In this document: piece by piece, positions 18,638 to 27,698 of the stretch
Layout: each line of letters begins with the position of its first letter
Numbering within the stretch: position 1 is the first letter of the stretch
From: Escherichia sp. E4742
GTDB taxonomy: Bacteria > Pseudomonadota > Gammaproteobacteria > Enterobacterales > Enterobacteriaceae
Length of the DNA: 64,000 nucleotides
Assembly: GCF_005843885.1 (NCBI RefSeq)
Contig: NZ_CP040443.1
Span: forward strand, 3,844,001 to 3,908,000
Reading direction: 5' to 3'
The notes under the pieces: model-generated
What the model was told of the DNA's origin: nothing
The model's input: only the letters and a program-made list of their open reading frames with translations
Databases searched by the model: none
Position numbers and translations under genes: made by a program

Positions 18638-19752
18638 GTCTGCCTTTTTTACGCACGCTGCAAGGCGATCGCTTTTTTCAGTTATTAATTCTCGTTGGCA
18701 TCGGATTAAGTTTTTTCGTTCCTTTCACACCTAAGTCCTGGCCTGGCGCTATTGACTGGCACACCATCATCACCTTAAGTGGCTTGATGCTGCTGACCAA
18801 AGGCGTCGAGTTAAGCGGTTATTTTGATGTGCTTGGGCGCAAAATGGTGCGCCGTTTTGCTACTGAGCGTCGACTGGCGATGTTTATGGTGCTGGCAGCA
18901 GCGCTGCTTTCTACCTTTCTGACCAACGACGTCGCGCTGTTTATTGTTGTTCCGCTGACCATCACGCTAAAAAGACTGTGTGAGATCCCGGTTAATCGGC
19001 TGATTATTTTCGAGGCACTGGCGGTGAATGCCGGATCGTTGCTGACGCCGATTGGCAATCCGCAAAATATCCTAATCTGGGGACGCTCTGATCTTTCGTT
19101 TGTCGGTTTTATTGCCCAAATGGTCCCGCTGGCTGGTGCGATGATGCTGACACTACTGCTGCTGTGTTGGTGTTGTTTCCCTGGAAAGGCGCTGCAATAC
19201 CATACTGGTTCGCAGATGCCGGAGTGGAAACCTCGGCTGGTATGGAGTTGTCTGGGGCTGTATATCGTCTTCCTTATGGCGCTGGAGTTTAAGCAAGAGC
19301 TGTGGGGGCTGGTGATTGTGGCGGCGGGCTTTGCGCTGCTGGCGCGTCGCGTGGTGCTGAGCGTGGACTGGACGTTGCTGCTGGTGTTTATGGCGATGTT
19401 TATCGACGTCCATTTACTGACTCAACTTCCGGTATTACAGGGCGTGTTGAGCAACGTGAGTCATTTATCTGAACCTGAATTATGGCTGACGGCGATTGGT
19501 TTATCGCAGGTAATCAGTAACGTGCCGGGCACGATTTTGCTGCTGAATTATGTGCCACCGTCTTTACTACTGGCATGGGCGGTAAACGTAGGTGGCTTTG
19601 GTTTATTACCCGGATCGCTGGCAAATTTGATTGCGCTACGGATGGCGAACGATCGCCGTATCTGGTGGCGTTTCCATCTCTATTCAATACCAATGCTGTT
19701 GTGGGCGGCGCTGGTGGGATATGTTTTGTTGGTTATGATCCCGGCGGGGTAA
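18634..19752 (+). CDS. ybiR: YbiR, putative anion transporter (ArsB/NhaD-like)
   Basis: 372 aa with 10-11 transmembrane helices. Conserved pore-type motifs include TFLTNDVALFIVVPL near residue 92 and NAGSLLTPIGNPQN near 131, plus QVISNVPGTILL near 292, as in the ion-transporter superfamily including ArsB, NhaD and CitM. The transported ion is not known; coupling to mntR by a 4-bp overlap hints at a link to metal homeostasis, which is inference only. Confidence 0.92.
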   Translation: MSLPFLRTLQGDRFFQLLILVGIGLSFFVPFTPKSWPGAIDWHTIITLSGLMLLTKGVELSGYFDVLGRKMVRRFATERRLAMFMVLAAALLSTFLTNDVALFIVVPLTITLKRLCEIPVNRLIIFEALAVNAGSLLTPIGNPQNILIWGRSDLSFVGFIAQMVPLAGAMMLTLLLLCWCCFPGKALQYHTGSQMPEWKPRLVWSCLGLYIVFLMALEFKQELWGLVIVAAGFALLARRVVLSVDWTLLLVFMAMFIDVHLLTQLPVLQGVLSNVSHLSEPELWLTAIGLSQVISNVPGTILLLNYVPPSLLLAWAVNVGGFGLLPGSLANLIALRMANDRRIWWRFHLYSIPMLLWAALVGYVLLVMIPAG

Positions 19753-19765
19753 GGTCTGACGAATA

Positions 19766-19790
19766 AAAAAGGCGGATTATGAGTCCGCCT
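19766..19790 (+). terminator. Hairpin after ybiR (first copy of a repeated 20-mer)
   Basis: AAAAAAGGCGGA, loop, TCCGCCT forms a short stem. The 20-mer GGCGGATTATGAGTCCGCCT occurs again at 19906-19925, on the far side of a BIME. Confidence 0.65.
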
Positions 19791-19820
19791 CTGATTGTTG
19801 GCAATGTGCGCTTTGCTTAT

Positions 19821-19908
19821 GCCGGATGCGGCTTAAACGCCTTATCCGGCCTACAAAATCAATATATCGCAGGTTCCGCGTAGGCCTGATAAGCGTAGCG
19901 CATCAGGC
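19821..19908. repeat. BIME between ybiR and ldtB
   Basis: Opposed REP units GCCGGATGCGGCTTAAACGC...TTATCCGGCCTAC and TAGGCCTGATAAGCGTAGCGCATCAGGC, flanked on both sides by the same 20-mer hairpin. Confidence 0.93.
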
Positions 19909-19944
19909 GGATTATGAGTCCGCCTTTGCTTTAAGTTTTAAAGA

Positions 19945-20865
19945 TTAATTCAGACGAACCGGCATCCCGGAACGGTTTTGAATAGCCTGATCCAGAACAG
20001 CTTGGTCAACATCTGGCTGACCAGTCACTGTCTGCACGCTCTTCGTCAGAGTAATCGGTACAATTTCCTGACCTTCAAACTGGGCTTCGGTGGTAGACAG
20101 CGGGTTATGGACTTCAATATAACGGCTGCCGTCTGGCTCGGTAGTCGCTTTTACCGGCTCATCAATAAACTGCACGCGAGTACCGACTGGCACTTTCTCG
20201 AACAGGAATTTAATGTCTTCGTTACGCAGACGCACACAGCCGTGGCTTACGCGCAGACCGATACCGAAGTTAGCGTTGGTGCCGTGGATAGCGTACAGGC
20301 GACCGATGTACAGTGCATACAGCCCCATCGGGTTATCCGGGCCAGCCGGAACGACAGCCGGAAGCGGTTCGCCTGCTGCGCGGTACTCGGCGTGCATTTT
20401 GGCGGTCGGTGTCCAGGTCGGGCCAGCTTTCTTACGCTCTACTTTGGTGGTCCAGTTGATAGGTGTGTCTTTACCTAACTGACCAATCCCGATCGGCAAC
20501 ACGATAACGGTGTTGGTCCCTTTCGGGTAGTAGTACAAACGCATCTCTGCGCTGTTAATGACGATACCTTCATGCACGGTATCTGGCAGGATCAACTGCT
20601 GTGGAATGTTCAGTACAGTGCCGCCTTTCGGCAGGAAGGTATCCACACCAGGGTTAGCTTCCATCATGTTGGAAAGACCCATCTGGTACTCGGCAGCAAA
20701 ATACTCCAGCGGCTGAGTGTTACCTTCAGGGATAGTGATCACCTGATTCTGACCAACCAGGCGACTCCCGTCGGTTGGCAGAGGATAAGTTACCGCAGAG
20801 GCGGTACTGCAAAAGCCGACAACAGCGAAGGCCGCTGCGAATAATGTTTTCAATTTCATATTCAT
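19945..20865 (-). CDS. ldtB: L,D-transpeptidase LdtB (anchors Braun lipoprotein to peptidoglycan)
   Basis: 306 aa periplasmic enzyme (formerly ybiS). Signal peptide 1-24, a LysM-like domain (about 44-92, with the MMEANPGVD and NIP segments), then the YkuD domain (about 98-233) with the catalytic SHGCVRL and preceding HGTNANFGIG. It links Lpp lysine to meso-diaminopimelate in the sacculus. The C-terminal tail of about 70 residues is typical. Confidence 0.97.
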   Translation of the reverse strand: MNMKLKTLFAAAFAVVGFCSTASAVTYPLPTDGSRLVGQNQVITIPEGNTQPLEYFAAEYQMGLSNMMEANPGVDTFLPKGGTVLNIPQQLILPDTVHEGIVINSAEMRLYYYPKGTNTVIVLPIGIGQLGKDTPINWTTKVERKKAGPTWTPTAKMHAEYRAAGEPLPAVVPAGPDNPMGLYALYIGRLYAIHGTNANFGIGLRVSHGCVRLRNEDIKFLFEKVPVGTRVQFIDEPVKATTEPDGSRYIEVHNPLSTTEAQFEGQEIVPITLTKSVQTVTGQPDVDQAVLDQAIQNRSGMPVRLN

Positions 20866-21083
20866 GTTAAGCGAGATTTAGTGCCTGGCAGGCCATTAGG
20901 TTGAGAATATTAGAGTATTGGAAGCGCATTATATGTTCATTCCAGCTAACAGTGAAATCAGATGTGTACTAAATCACATTTTTTGCCTTTGGGAAGAGTG
21001 TAGACCTTAAGCGGGGGGCGGGATCTTCTTTCAGACTTATGGCATAATACGCGGTTTGTCATATCTCTTTTCAGGATACGCCT

Positions 21084-22676
21084 GTGTTAGTTTCCAGTAA
21101 CGTCACCATGCAGTTCGGCAGTAAGCCGTTGTTTGAAAACATTTCCGTCAAATTTGGCGGCGGCAACCGTTACGGCCTGATTGGCGCGAACGGTAGTGGT
21201 AAATCCACCTTTATGAAAATCCTCGGCGGCGACCTTGAGCCGACGCTGGGCAACGTTTCCCTCGATCCGAATGAGCGCATTGGTAAGCTGCGCCAGGATC
21301 AATTTGCCTTTGAAGAGTACACCGTGCTGGATACGGTGATCATGGGGCATAAAGAGTTGTGGGAAGTGAAGCAAGAGCGCGACCGCATCTATGCTTTGCC
21401 GGAAATGAGCGAAGAAGATGGCTACAAAGTGGCCGATCTGGAAGTGAAATACGGCGAAATGGACGGTTACTCTGCAGAATCGCGTGCGGGGGAATTGTTG
21501 CTTGGCGTCGGTATTCCACTGGAACAACACTACGGCCCGATGAGTGAAGTTGCTCCTGGCTGGAAGCTGCGTGTGCTGCTGGCGCAGGCGCTGTTTGCAG
21601 ATCCGGACATTCTCCTGCTCGACGAACCGACCAACAACCTGGACATCGACACCATTCGCTGGCTGGAGCAGGTGCTGAACGAGCGTGACAGTACCATGAT
21701 TATCATTTCGCACGACCGTCACTTCCTCAACATGGTTTGTACCCACATGGCGGATCTGGACTACGGCGAACTGCGCGTTTATCCGGGCAACTACGATGAG
21801 TACATGACGGCCGCGACCCAGGCGCGTGAACGTTTGCTGGCCGATAACGCCAAGAAGAAAGCGCAGATTGCTGAGCTGCAATCCTTCGTTAGCCGCTTTA
21901 GCGCCAACGCCTCGAAATCTCGCCAGGCGACTTCTCGCGCGCGTCAGATTGATAAAATCAAACTGGAAGAGGTAAAAGCCTCCAGTCGTCAGAACCCGTT
22001 CATTCGTTTTGAACAGGATAAGAAACTGTTCCGTAACGCGCTGGAAGTGGAAGGTCTGACTAAAGGTTTTGATAACGGTCCGCTGTTTAAAAATCTCAAC
22101 CTGCTGCTGGAAGTCGGTGAAAAACTTGCGGTATTGGGTACCAACGGCGTCGGTAAATCAACGCTGCTGAAAACGCTGGTGGGCGATCTGCAACCGGACA
22201 GCGGCACCGTAAAATGGTCTGAGAACGCGCGCATTGGTTACTATGCCCAGGACCACGAATATGAGTTCGAAAATGATCTGACCGTGTTCGAATGGATGAG
22301 TCAGTGGAAGCAGGAAGGCGATGATGAGCAGGCGGTACGCAGCATTCTTGGTCGTTTACTGTTCAGCCAGGACGACATCAAAAAGCCTGCGAAAGTGCTT
22401 TCCGGTGGGGAAAAAGGGCGGATGCTGTTTGGTAAGTTAATGATGCAGAAACCGAACATTCTGATCATGGACGAACCGACCAACCACCTGGATATGGAAT
22501 CCATCGAGTCACTGAACATGGCGCTGGAACTGTATCAGGGTACGCTGATCTTTGTTTCTCACGACCGTGAGTTTGTAAGCTCCCTGGCGACCCGCATTCT
22601 GGAAATCACCCCGGAACGCGTGATCGACTTTAGCGGTAATTACGAAGATTATCTGCGTAGCAGAGGGATCGAGTAA
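21084..22676 (+). CDS. ybiT: ABC-F ATPase YbiT
   Basis: 530 aa with a GTG start behind TTCAGGATACG. Two ATPase cassettes without membrane helices: Walker A GANGSGKST near 37 and GTNGVGKST near 354, Walker B LLLDEPTNNLD near 180 and LIMDEPTNHLD near 462, and a charged helical linker (about 240-310). The second signature is LSGGE; the first is degenerate (VAPGWK). ABC-F proteins act on the ribosome E site; YbiT has been linked to translation of difficult sequences. Confidence 0.96.
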   Translation: MLVSSNVTMQFGSKPLFENISVKFGGGNRYGLIGANGSGKSTFMKILGGDLEPTLGNVSLDPNERIGKLRQDQFAFEEYTVLDTVIMGHKELWEVKQERDRIYALPEMSEEDGYKVADLEVKYGEMDGYSAESRAGELLLGVGIPLEQHYGPMSEVAPGWKLRVLLAQALFADPDILLLDEPTNNLDIDTIRWLEQVLNERDSTMIIISHDRHFLNMVCTHMADLDYGELRVYPGNYDEYMTAATQARERLLADNAKKKAQIAELQSFVSRFSANASKSRQATSRARQIDKIKLEEVKASSRQNPFIRFEQDKKLFRNALEVEGLTKGFDNGPLFKNLNLLLEVGEKLAVLGTNGVGKSTLLKTLVGDLQPDSGTVKWSENARIGYYAQDHEYEFENDLTVFEWMSQWKQEGDDEQAVRSILGRLLFSQDDIKKPAKVLSGGEKGRMLFGKLMMQKPNILIMDEPTNHLDMESIESLNMALELYQGTLIFVSHDREFVSSLATRILEITPERVIDFSGNYEDYLRSRGIE

Positions 22677-22683
22677 GTTATTG

Positions 22684-22714
22684 CCCGTCACCCCGATACA
22701 GTCGGGGTGACGGG
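22684..22714 (+). terminator. Strong hairpin after ybiT
   Basis: A 13-bp perfect stem, CCCGTCACCCCGA with its complement, around a 5-nt loop. It has no U tract, so it may rely on stability for 3' end formation. Confidence 0.75.
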
Positions 22715-22733
22715 AGCTGATGACAAAGTAAAG

Positions 22734-22818
22734 TTGCCTGATGCGCTACGCTTATCAGGCCTACGCAGTCCCTGCAATATATTGAATCTGCAAGACTTTG
22801 TAGGCCGCATCCGGTATT
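22734..22818. repeat. BIME between ybiT and ybiU
   Basis: GCCTGATGCGCTACGCTTATCAGGCCTAC, then a spacer with GCAATATATTGAAT, then a truncated opposed unit GTAGGCCGCATCCGG. Confidence 0.88.
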
Positions 22819-22889
22819 AACAAAGCGCACTTTGTCAGCAATCTGAGCAACATACTTTCTTAACCTCACTTCCAATAATCCATCAACTC

Positions 22890-24149
22890 TTACACGTCCA
22901 TGCCCAGTGCGCGCTTACCGTGAATGTTCAGATCATCCAGTGTGAAGCGGCCTTCCCAGTTTGCTTCATAATCTTCCCGCGGGAAGTCGCCCGGTGATGC
23001 GCCTTTTTCCAGCGCCATTTTGACTTTGTGTGCATAAGCCCGATTTTTCTCGCACATTGGCGCAGCAGGGATATACATCACGTTGCCCCAACCCTGTTGA
23101 TTGTCTACTGGCGCGACGGAGTGAATCACATCGCAGTGCCACCAGACGGAATCCCCTGCTGTTATCGCGGGAATGGATGTCAGCGCTTTAATCAGTAGTG
23201 GATGCCATTTCTCTGAAATGGGCAGAACTTTGCCAGGAGCAACCCCGCACAGTTCATCGTCTGGTACGTCATCCAGCAGCGGGCGCAATAAAACATACGC
23301 CATCGCTTCCGGGATAGGCACCACATGCAACAATCCCTGACCCGATAACATATCAGAAAGCGCAGTCCAGCCTTGAAACGTGCGGAACACTGAGCACTTG
23401 GTCGTGTTATCCACCGTGTACTCTTCGACATCGGTCCGGTGTGCAGCATCCCAGGGATCGTAATCATCGAAATTACCATTGAACACATTGGCAAAAACGC
23501 GCTGATAAGCGGGCAATAACCACCGTTCCAGCGCACCAGAATCGGTATGTGCGCCCAGACCTTTAGATGTAGTACCTGGAGGACGGCGACGGATCCTGTC
23601 CGGGTAAATCACACTGATATCAGGATCAAACCACTGTTTGCCGTTGCTTTCAGACTTCCACAGGCGGTTCAGGAAAGATTGCACAGCAGCCATATTTTCG
23701 CTCTGCCGCGCTTGCATCTGTGCTTGTGACCAGTAAATGGGATAGATTTCGGGACGAGAAGCCTCCAGTGAGCCGAAAAAACTGTCGCCAGGGCCTTTAT
23801 AAACATCATCAAAATGATTGATATCGAGATAATCGAGCATGGCACGATCCCACGCCAGCGCCTGCTCGCGAGGGAAATGACCTTTTATTACTGCACAGCC
23901 GCGACGTTTAATTTCATTGCGAGTGACATCGCTTACTGTACCTGCGGCAATATCGCTATAAGAAACTTCCGGCCAAACCGGCAACCCTTGCGCTTTTAGG
24001 GCATCGATTTCAGCAACACGCGTTTCGATTTTTGCAGAGAGTGTATCGAAAACCTGTTGTACATCACCGAGCTGTTCCCGCAGCGCAGCTTTCATTTCTC
24101 GGATAGCCGCTTTCGCATCTGTGGGCAGCGTCTCACAGGAAAAAGTCAT
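22890..24149 (-). CDS. ybiU: YbiU, DUF1479 putative Fe(II)/2-oxoglutarate oxygenase
   Basis: 419 aa, function unknown. It contains an iron-ligand-like HTD in GLGAHTDSGALERW near residue 196 and a second histidine in WHCDVIHSVAPVDNQQGWGN near 340, consistent with a non-haem Fe/2OG dioxygenase (inference). The N-terminal 60 residues form a charged helix. It stands alone between ybiV and ybiT. Its promoter carries a palindrome also found before ybiY. From memory the K-12 protein is 421 aa and differs noticeably in its N-terminal part. Confidence 0.9.
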   Translation of the reverse strand: MTFSCETLPTDAKAAIREMKAALREQLGDVQQVFDTLSAKIETRVAEIDALKAQGLPVWPEVSYSDIAAGTVSDVTRNEIKRRGCAVIKGHFPREQALAWDRAMLDYLDINHFDDVYKGPGDSFFGSLEASRPEIYPIYWSQAQMQARQSENMAAVQSFLNRLWKSESNGKQWFDPDISVIYPDRIRRRPPGTTSKGLGAHTDSGALERWLLPAYQRVFANVFNGNFDDYDPWDAAHRTDVEEYTVDNTTKCSVFRTFQGWTALSDMLSGQGLLHVVPIPEAMAYVLLRPLLDDVPDDELCGVAPGKVLPISEKWHPLLIKALTSIPAITAGDSVWWHCDVIHSVAPVDNQQGWGNVMYIPAAPMCEKNRAYAHKVKMALEKGASPGDFPREDYEANWEGRFTLDDLNIHGKRALGMDV

Positions 24150-24161
24150 ATCAACCTCTCA

Positions 24162-24177
24162 TCTTTCGTTCGAAAGT
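24162..24177. promoter_or_regulatory. Putative operator palindrome upstream of ybiU
   Basis: TCTTTCGTTCGAAAGT, an inverted repeat CTTTCG/CGAAAG lying 13 bp before the ybiU start. Its reverse complement matches the element at 28632-28647 (before ybiY) at 14 of 16 positions. The TTTCG/CGAAA core resembles DeoR-family operators. Confidence 0.5.
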
Positions 24178-24255
24178 AAAATGATTACGATTGATACTTT
24201 AGGTTAAAAATAAGTTAACGCAAGATAAAGATCTTGAGTTACCGCACAAAGCGAG

Positions 24256-24290
24256 CAAAAAGGCGAGAGGCCGAAGTGGTCACTCCGGCC
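24256..24290 (-). terminator. Intrinsic terminator of ybiV
   Basis: On the minus strand GGCCGGAGTG and CACTTCGGCC (one mismatch) form a stem, followed by TCTCGCCTTTTTG. It lies just downstream of the ybiV stop. Confidence 0.75.
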
Positions 24291-24300
24291 CGGGGGAAGA

Positions 24301-25116
24301 TCAACTATTGAAAGGAGCGATGTTATCCAGCACCGCCTGAATTACATTCAGCGCGCCTTCATGATTATTGTCATCCGTAGCGTAATGAGCGATTTGTTTA
24401 ATACTTTCAGCAGCATTGCCCATTGCAAAAGAGTAATGCGCCATTTTTAACATTTCGGCGTCGTTACCGCTGTCACCAATTGCCACCACATTTTGCGGCG
24501 ACAAATCCCAGCGTTTTATCAACCGTGAAATACCGTTCGCTTTATGCAGGCCAGGTATAATCAGGTCAATAAACCCAAAACCACTGGTCACCGGTTTCAT
24601 AATGCCGTCGAGTGCAATGTGCAGTTTGTCTATCACTAACGGGATTTGTTCATCCGGCAGGTTGAGCGAAAACTTGAACAGTACATCGTCAATGTCCTGG
24701 TAATCCTTTACAGGTTTCAGTCGATGGTAGTGTTTTGCCATCAGGGCGACAAAAGCTTCTGGCGCATTCTCGCTGATATAGGCGCTTTGCAGACCACAGG
24801 CGACAAAGTTTAGCTGTTTATCTTTCAGCAGTTCACCAATGACAATTTGCGATTCATGCCGGGTCAACTCGCCGTGAAACAACTGTTTGCCATGTTCGTA
24901 AACCAGCGCGCCGTTTTCTGCGACAAATGAGATTTCATCCTTTAGCTCAGGAAAGAAGGAAATAAGCTGATAATACTGATTACCACTGGCGACAACGAAC
25001 TCAATACCGCGTTTTTTAAGTTCCTGATACTGCGCCATAAAACGCTCATGATTGTACGTTTTGGCGTCGTTTAGAAAAGTACCGTCCATGTCTGTGACGA
25101 TAACTTTTACGCTCAT
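24301..25116 (-). CDS. ybiV: HAD-family sugar phosphatase YbiV (SupH)
   Basis: 271 aa Cof-type haloacid dehalogenase phosphatase. Motif I is VTDMDGTFL with the nucleophile D9, motif II is FVVASGNQYYQ near 40, and motif III/IV is GDSGNDAEM near 213; a C2 cap lies between. E. coli YbiV dephosphorylates small sugar phosphates such as erythrose-4-phosphate and ribose-5-phosphate. It is a paralogue of YbjI at 55383-56198, sharing long blocks such as FVVASGNQYYQLISFFPE. It lies downstream of ybiW and may work on products of that pathway. Confidence 0.96.
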   Translation of the reverse strand: MSVKVIVTDMDGTFLNDAKTYNHERFMAQYQELKKRGIEFVVASGNQYYQLISFFPELKDEISFVAENGALVYEHGKQLFHGELTRHESQIVIGELLKDKQLNFVACGLQSAYISENAPEAFVALMAKHYHRLKPVKDYQDIDDVLFKFSLNLPDEQIPLVIDKLHIALDGIMKPVTSGFGFIDLIIPGLHKANGISRLIKRWDLSPQNVVAIGDSGNDAEMLKMAHYSFAMGNAAESIKQIAHYATDDNNHEGALNVIQAVLDNIAPFNS

Positions 25117-25230
25117 AGAAGTGCTCCTGGCAATGAATGCAAACCGCCACAGTGTAATAACAATGTGACGCAGGGCACAAATTTATTTCGAATGTAATTG
25201 AGCGAGAAATTGATACTGTGAATGATATAG

Positions 25231-25252
25231 CCCGGCGACGGTAGCCGCCGGG
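25231..25252 (-). terminator. Hairpin between ybiW and ybiV
   Basis: CCCGGCG and CGCCGGG pair around an 8-nt loop just after the ybiW stop. There is no clear T run, so it may be a partial terminator or stability element. Confidence 0.6.
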
Positions 25253-25260
25253 CGGAAGAG

Positions 25261-27693
25261 TTACAGCATATGTTCGGTACGTGCGATGATATCGTCCTGT
25301 GCGTCTGGAGAGAGCGCGGTGAAGAAGGCGGAATAACCTGCTACACGCACCACCAGATCGCGGTATTGATCCGGATGTTTTTTCGCTTCCAGCAATGTTT
25401 CGCGGGAAACGATGTTGTACTGAATGTGCCAGCCTTTATGCACTTCGAAGAAGGTGCGCAGCAGGATCATCAGTTTCTGCTTGTCAGATTCGTTCTCCAG
25501 CGTCGCCGGGTTCAGTTTCTGGTTGAGCAACACACCGCCGAGAATCGCTGCGGTAGGCAGTTTACCCACCGAGCCAATGACCGCCGTTGGGCCGAGATGG
25601 TCGGTGCCGGAGGCCGGGCTTGCGCCTTCTGCCAGCGGGGTATGCGCTTTACGTCCGTCCGGCGTTGCCATAGTCTGCGCGCCGAATGGTACGTTGGCGG
25701 AAATAGATGATGTACCTGCGTAATAATTGCCGCCGATCGGGCCACGACCGTAGCGCGGGTTATGGTACTGCTTCAGTTCGTCGATATAGGTCTGATAAGC
25801 ACGAGCCAGCAGCGTATCGACGCTATCGTCATCATTGCCGTACTTCGGCGCGCCGTTAATCAGACGCTGACGCAACTGCTCGTGAGTCAGACCATCGAAA
25901 TCTTCCGCCAGTGCAGCAGCCAGTTGTTGCTGACCAATCGTGCCCTGTTCAAATACCAGTTTCTTCACTGCCGCCAGGCTGTTGCCGAGGTTAGCAATAC
26001 CGACCTGCAGGCCAGATACCCAGTCATATTTCGCGCCGCCTTGCTTGATACTTTTCGCTCGCTCAATACAGTCATCCACCAGCGCCGAGCAGAGAATATC
26101 GTGCACGTTCTCTTCCAGCATGGTGTCGACGACATATTCGATTTCGATTGATTTGCGGGTGTAGTAACGGATTTGCGTATCCCACGCGTCCATGACTTCA
26201 TCGAAGTTGTTGAAGTTACCCGCTGACAACGCTTTTTCTTGTGGCAGGAACACTTTGCCGCTGGTGGCATCACGACCACCTTCCAGCGCCGCCAGCATCA
26301 CGCGGGCGAAGTTGATAAAGCTCATGCCGGTGCAGCGATAGCCCCATTTACCGCCGACTGCGGTTTCGATACAACCAATCGCTGCGTAGTCGTAAGCGTC
26401 CTGCGGTTCAATACCGAGTTTAATAAACTCCGGGATGACGATTTCGTCGTTGTTGAACGCAGGCATCCCGAAGCCGCAGCGGATCACCTGCACACAGGCA
26501 TCGAGGAAATCGTTGCTCATTCCCGCATGGTAGCGCACGCTGAGGTTAGGCTGAGTCGAACGCAGGCGACCGCAGGATTCGAGGATCGCGTAAGAGAGTG
26601 GATTCACCGCATCCATCGGCTGACCATCAACCAGGTTTTGCCCACCAATGGTGACGTTCTGATACAGCGGACTTCCCGCAGAGGCTTTTGAGTGTGAGCC
26701 GGAGCGGATCTTGTTCACTTCCAGCAGTTTCAGCCAGCAGCTATGCAGCATCTCGATAGCGTGTTCGCGATCCAGCGTCTGGTTGAGTTCAACGTCGCGG
26801 CGATAGTACGGATAGAGATACTGATCCATACGACCAAACGACACCGAGTGACCGTTAGATTCGATCTGCAAAATCAACTGGATGAAGTAGCACAGTTGCA
26901 GCGCCTGCCAGAAAGTCTGCGGCGGCTGGTGGGCGATGAGGTCGCAGTTTTCTGCCATCGCCAGCAGTTCATCACGACGACTTTCGCGGGATTCGGTGGC
27001 GGCCATTTCACGCGCCAGAGCAGCGAAACGTTCAATGTGTTCACTGACTGCCACCAGTACGATATCAATCGCTTTCAGGAACTGCTCGCCGTGCAAATCT
27101 TCCAGTACTGTCAGGTTGATACGCGAGCGACGCTCCGCCACTTTCTCGCGCAGACCATCAAGCCCTTTTTCCAACAGCAGCGGGAAATTGACTGCCAGGT
27201 GCGCGTCGCCGGAAGTCATATTGCCTTCTGCTTTAATGATGCCGGTCGCCAGCAGGCCTTTTTGCTCATCGGTAAACATGCCATAGCAACGATCCTGCAC
27301 GGTCTGACCGCGCCACCACGGGCACACTTCATGCAGAACACGTTTGTTCTCTTCGCTCACCGCAAAACCAGCACCCGGACGATCCGCCAGATCATCAATC
27401 TCTTTTTCGATCCAGGAGACGGTATATTCCGGGAAGATCGGCGCGGCACGGACTTCACTGGCCTGGTTGCCGATGATTAACTCATCGTGTTTGATCCAGA
27501 TGGTGCGATTAGCCAGGTGGTGCGCCAGCGCCAGCGCGCGACGTACCGGGATTGGCTTGTCGAGATGTTGTTGATACATCTCAGTATAGTGCTGTGCGCG
27601 CTCGGTACAGACCGGCGGTTTCACAATATGCACCAGCGCATTTTTGTGCGCTTTAATGCGGTCGCTGAGCGTGTCCAGTTTCAGTGTTGTCAT
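25261..27693 (-). CDS. ybiW: Glycyl radical enzyme YbiW (probable eliminase/dehydratase type)
   Basis: 810 aa. PFL-like N-domain (about 10-670) and C-terminal glycine radical domain with RVAGYSAFF, giving the radical at G786. The active-site loop reads AIGCIE with C441 and E443. True pyruvate formate-lyase has two adjacent cysteines, while a single Cys followed two residues later by Glu is the arrangement of diol, glycerol and hydroxyproline dehydratases and choline lyase. It is therefore probably a C-O or C-N eliminase of unknown substrate (inference). Activase ybiY is five bases upstream in the same operon. Confidence 0.94.
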   Translation of the reverse strand: MTTLKLDTLSDRIKAHKNALVHIVKPPVCTERAQHYTEMYQQHLDKPIPVRRALALAHHLANRTIWIKHDELIIGNQASEVRAAPIFPEYTVSWIEKEIDDLADRPGAGFAVSEENKRVLHEVCPWWRGQTVQDRCYGMFTDEQKGLLATGIIKAEGNMTSGDAHLAVNFPLLLEKGLDGLREKVAERRSRINLTVLEDLHGEQFLKAIDIVLVAVSEHIERFAALAREMAATESRESRRDELLAMAENCDLIAHQPPQTFWQALQLCYFIQLILQIESNGHSVSFGRMDQYLYPYYRRDVELNQTLDREHAIEMLHSCWLKLLEVNKIRSGSHSKASAGSPLYQNVTIGGQNLVDGQPMDAVNPLSYAILESCGRLRSTQPNLSVRYHAGMSNDFLDACVQVIRCGFGMPAFNNDEIVIPEFIKLGIEPQDAYDYAAIGCIETAVGGKWGYRCTGMSFINFARVMLAALEGGRDATSGKVFLPQEKALSAGNFNNFDEVMDAWDTQIRYYTRKSIEIEYVVDTMLEENVHDILCSALVDDCIERAKSIKQGGAKYDWVSGLQVGIANLGNSLAAVKKLVFEQGTIGQQQLAAALAEDFDGLTHEQLRQRLINGAPKYGNDDDSVDTLLARAYQTYIDELKQYHNPRYGRGPIGGNYYAGTSSISANVPFGAQTMATPDGRKAHTPLAEGASPASGTDHLGPTAVIGSVGKLPTAAILGGVLLNQKLNPATLENESDKQKLMILLRTFFEVHKGWHIQYNIVSRETLLEAKKHPDQYRDLVVRVAGYSAFFTALSPDAQDDIIARTEHML

Positions 27694-27698
27694 GATTG

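Noticed and set aside
21087..21881. 264-codon open frame antisense to ybiT
   Set aside because: Entirely inside a highly conserved ABC cassette on the other strand; no family resemblance.
26743..27480. 245-codon open frame antisense to ybiW
   Set aside because: Shadow of the glycyl radical enzyme gene; no domain or ribosome site.
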